From Deltaproteobacteria bacterium (GTDB taxonomy: Bacteria > Desulfobacterota > Desulfobacteria > Desulfobacterales > JAFDFH01): a stretch of 7,571 nucleotides of DNA. The notes beneath the pieces are model-generated. The model made no database searches. It had not been told where the DNA came from and saw only the letters and a list, made by a program, of their open reading frames with translations. The position numbers and the translations under genes were made by a program. Below are positions 6,043 to 7,571 of the stretch, one piece after another (positions within the stretch are counted from its first letter, which is position 1; each line of letters begins with the position of its first letter). The DNA is taken from assembly GCA_019309945.1 (NCBI GenBank), contig JAFDFH010000103.1:1-7571 (forward strand), in the 5' to 3' direction.

Positions 6043-7338
6043 CTAACTCGTCTTAGCCATTGTCTGAAGAACTTCTTCGGCTGCATGAATGGTTTCTTCT
6101 AAATATTCCAGGTTATGGGCGGATGAAACAAAAAGGGCTTCAAACTGGGAGGGGGCAAGGTAAATCCCCTTGTTAAGCATGCCCTGGTAATAGGAGGAAA
6201 ACATTCCAAGGTCACTGGTCTTTGCGTCTTCGAAATTATTTACTTTGCGGTCCGCAAAGAAGAGTCCCAGCATAGACCCGACCCGATCTATCGAGGCCGC
6301 TATGCCTGTTTTTTCAACCACTTTTTCAAGGCCGGCAGCAAGATGAGCTGCCTTTTCGTCGAGTGCATCATAGAAACCGGGTTGTTTGATTTGTTTAAGG
6401 GTTGCCAGGCCCGCAGCCATCGCAACCGGGTTGCCGGACAAGGTTCCGGCCTGGTATATGGGTCCTTGTGGTGCAATATGCTCCATAATTTCACGTTTCC
6501 CGCCGTAAGCCCCTACCGGGAGCCCGCCGCCGATGATTTTCCCAAGAGTGGTAATATCCGGTGTTACCCCATAGAGCGATTGCGCCCCGCCATAAGCGAC
6601 CCTGAAACCGGTCATCACTTCATCAAATATCAGCAAACTCTTGTATTTATGTGTTAATTCCCTTAACGTTTTTAAAAAACCTTCCGCGGGTTTTACCAGA
6701 CCCATGTTGCCGGCAATTGGTTCCACGATGATGGCGGCAATCTTTTTACCTTTTTCATTCATCACCTTTTTCACGTTGTCAATATCGTTATAGGGAAGTG
6801 ACAGGGTGTGGGCGACAAAAGATTTAGGCACTCCCGGACTTCCGGGAATGCCTAAAGTGGCGACGCCGGATCCTGCCTCGACCAAGAGGGTATCTGCATG
6901 CCCGTGGTAGCATCCATCAAATTTGATGATGGTATCCCGACCGGTACACCCCCGGGCAAGGCGTATTGCGCTCATGGTTGCTTCGGTACCGGAGTTCACC
7001 ATACGGACCATCTCGATCGAAGGAACTGCTTCGATAATCATTTCAGCCAGTTCTATCTCAAGATCCGTGGGGGCGCCAAAACTGATACCCCGGTTTAAAA
7101 CACTTGAAATTGCCTCGATCACGGATGCGTGTCGGTGGCCGAGTATCATGGGGCCCCATGAACCGACATAGTCGATGTAGCGGTTACCATCAGCATCATA
7201 AACCCAGCATCCGATCGCATGATCAATAAAGATGGGTTCGCATCCAACGGATTTACATGCGCGCACGGGGCTGTTGACCCCACCGGGAATGACCGTTAAA
7301 GCCCGCTTAAATAGATTTTGAGAATTGTTCCGAGTCAT
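6043..7338 (-). CDS. hemL: Glutamate-1-semialdehyde 2,1-aminomutase
   Basis: This cytoplasmic PLP enzyme converts glutamate-1-semialdehyde to 5-aminolevulinate, the last step of the C5 route to tetrapyrroles (haem, sirohaem, cobalamin). With the start chosen, it has 431 residues, the family's usual length. Visible hallmarks are VIPGGVNSPVRA near the N-terminus, NSGTEAT (cofactor phosphate binding), FDEVMTGFR with the PLP-contacting Asp, TLGKIIGGGLPVGAYGG with the Schiff-base Lys267, and YQAGTLSGNP. The frame extends to ATG 7359, with another ATG at 7350, but ATG 7338 gives the family-like N-terminus MTRNNSQNLFKRAL and has AAGGA about 11 bases upstream; 7359 has no ribosome-binding site. It is complete and looks functional. 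It is not linked to the pilus genes by function, and an 810-bp gap separates them. A sigma70-like promoter lies about 60-90 bases upstream of the chosen start. Confidence 0.96.
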   Translation of the reverse strand: MTRNNSQNLFKRALTVIPGGVNSPVRACKSVGCEPIFIDHAIGCWVYDADGNRYIDYVGSWGPMILGHRHASVIEAISSVLNRGISFGAPTDLEIELAEMIIEAVPSIEMVRMVNSGTEATMSAIRLARGCTGRDTIIKFDGCYHGHADTLLVEAGSGVATLGIPGSPGVPKSFVAHTLSLPYNDIDNVKKVMNEKGKKIAAIIVEPIAGNMGLVKPAEGFLKTLRELTHKYKSLLIFDEVMTGFRVAYGGAQSLYGVTPDITTLGKIIGGGLPVGAYGGKREIMEHIAPQGPIYQAGTLSGNPVAMAAGLATLKQIKQPGFYDALDEKAAHLAAGLEKVVEKTGIAASIDRVGSMLGLFFADRKVNNFEDAKTSDLGMFSSYYQGMLNKGIYLAPSQFEALFVSSAHNLEYLEETIHAAEEVLQTMAKTS

Positions 7339-7397
7339 TTTTATATTCATCCTTTCCATGCTATGGTAAAATATGGTGATATTTTGTTTAATTTATA

Positions 7398-7426
7398 AAA
7401 ATATCAAATACACCGTGTGAGGTCAA
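7398..7426 (-). promoter_or_regulatory. Putative sigma70 promoter of hemL
   Basis: On the minus strand, TTGACC (plus 7421-7426, five of six consensus bases) is followed after exactly 17 bases by TATTTT (plus 7398-7403, four of six). Transcription would start near 7391, giving a leader of about 50 bases before ATG 7338. The leader is AT-rich and shows no riboswitch-like structure to me. The promoter lies between hemL and the 66-bp repeat, so the repeat has not separated it from its gene. Confidence 0.5.
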
Positions 7427-7463
7427 GAAGGGTTTTCCTTTGAAAACTTAGGTAAACCAAAGA

Positions 7464-7529
7464 TGATAAACTCGTAAAAAGTCCGATTTAGACGGTTTTG
7501 TAAAAAGTTCAAATTTAAGGCGTGCAAAT
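7464..7529 (-). repeat. 66-bp interspersed repeat, copy upstream of hemL
   Basis: This is the inverted partner of 5907-5972, differing at two of 66 positions. Read on the minus strand it gives the same order: ATTTGCACGCC, ACTTTTTAC, CCGTCTAAA, ACTTTTTACGAG, TTTATCA. Repeat-like sequence may continue to the window edge: CGTAC-TTATC-GTACG at 7545-7559 is a perfect five-base-arm hairpin. The other copy does not share that flank, so the family's true boundary cannot be set from this window. Confidence 0.75.
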
Positions 7530-7571
7530 TTTGTAATCATGATGCGTACTTATCGTACGTTGAATGATTGC

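Noticed and set aside
5840..6046. A 68-codon plus-strand frame after the hemL 3' end.
   Set aside because: It is made largely of two repeat blocks, has no ribosome-binding site, and its composition is not protein-like.

Overview
The window looks like a chromosomal segment of a Gram-negative bacterium, most likely a Desulfobacterota (Deltaproteobacteria) member of the Desulfobacteraceae type. That placement is inferred from the style of the pilus proteins and from intergenic repeats resembling those I remember from that group; no rRNA or species marker is present. All recognisable protein-coding genes are on the minus strand, so transcription runs from high to low coordinates.

Layout in transcription order. 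At the right edge (7360-7571) are a sigma70-like promoter and one copy of a 66-bp repeat. hemL, for glutamate-1-semialdehyde aminomutase, follows (7338-6043). Next is an ~810-bp stretch (6042-5233) without a convincing conserved gene. It holds the second, inverted copy of the 66-bp repeat, an inverted-repeat element of about 190 bp, a 37-codon ORF with a strong ribosome-binding site that runs into that element, and the leader of the next operon.

From 5232 to the left edge is a pilus-assembly operon: a fused PilM-PilN protein (MshI-like), a PilO-like protein (MshJ-like), a PilP/GspC-like protein (MshK-like), a lipoprotein secretin (MshL-like) with an added C-terminal SPOR domain, and the first 70 codons of an ExeA/MshM-type AAA ATPase. 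The order I-J-K-L-M is that of the MSHA (mannose-sensitive haemagglutinin) type IV pilus cluster. Together these would make the inner-membrane alignment complex, the periplasmic link, the outer-membrane channel and an ATPase thought to help place the secretin in the cell wall. The motor ATPase, platform protein and pilins would be expected beyond the left edge.

The most unusual points are the SPOR domain on the secretin, a repeat of about 126 bp lodged between the PilO-like and PilP-like genes, the two inverted 66-bp repeats bracketing hemL, and the repeat-rich gap. I found no CRISPR array, tRNA, rRNA or intact transposase, and nothing that amounts to a wholly new system.
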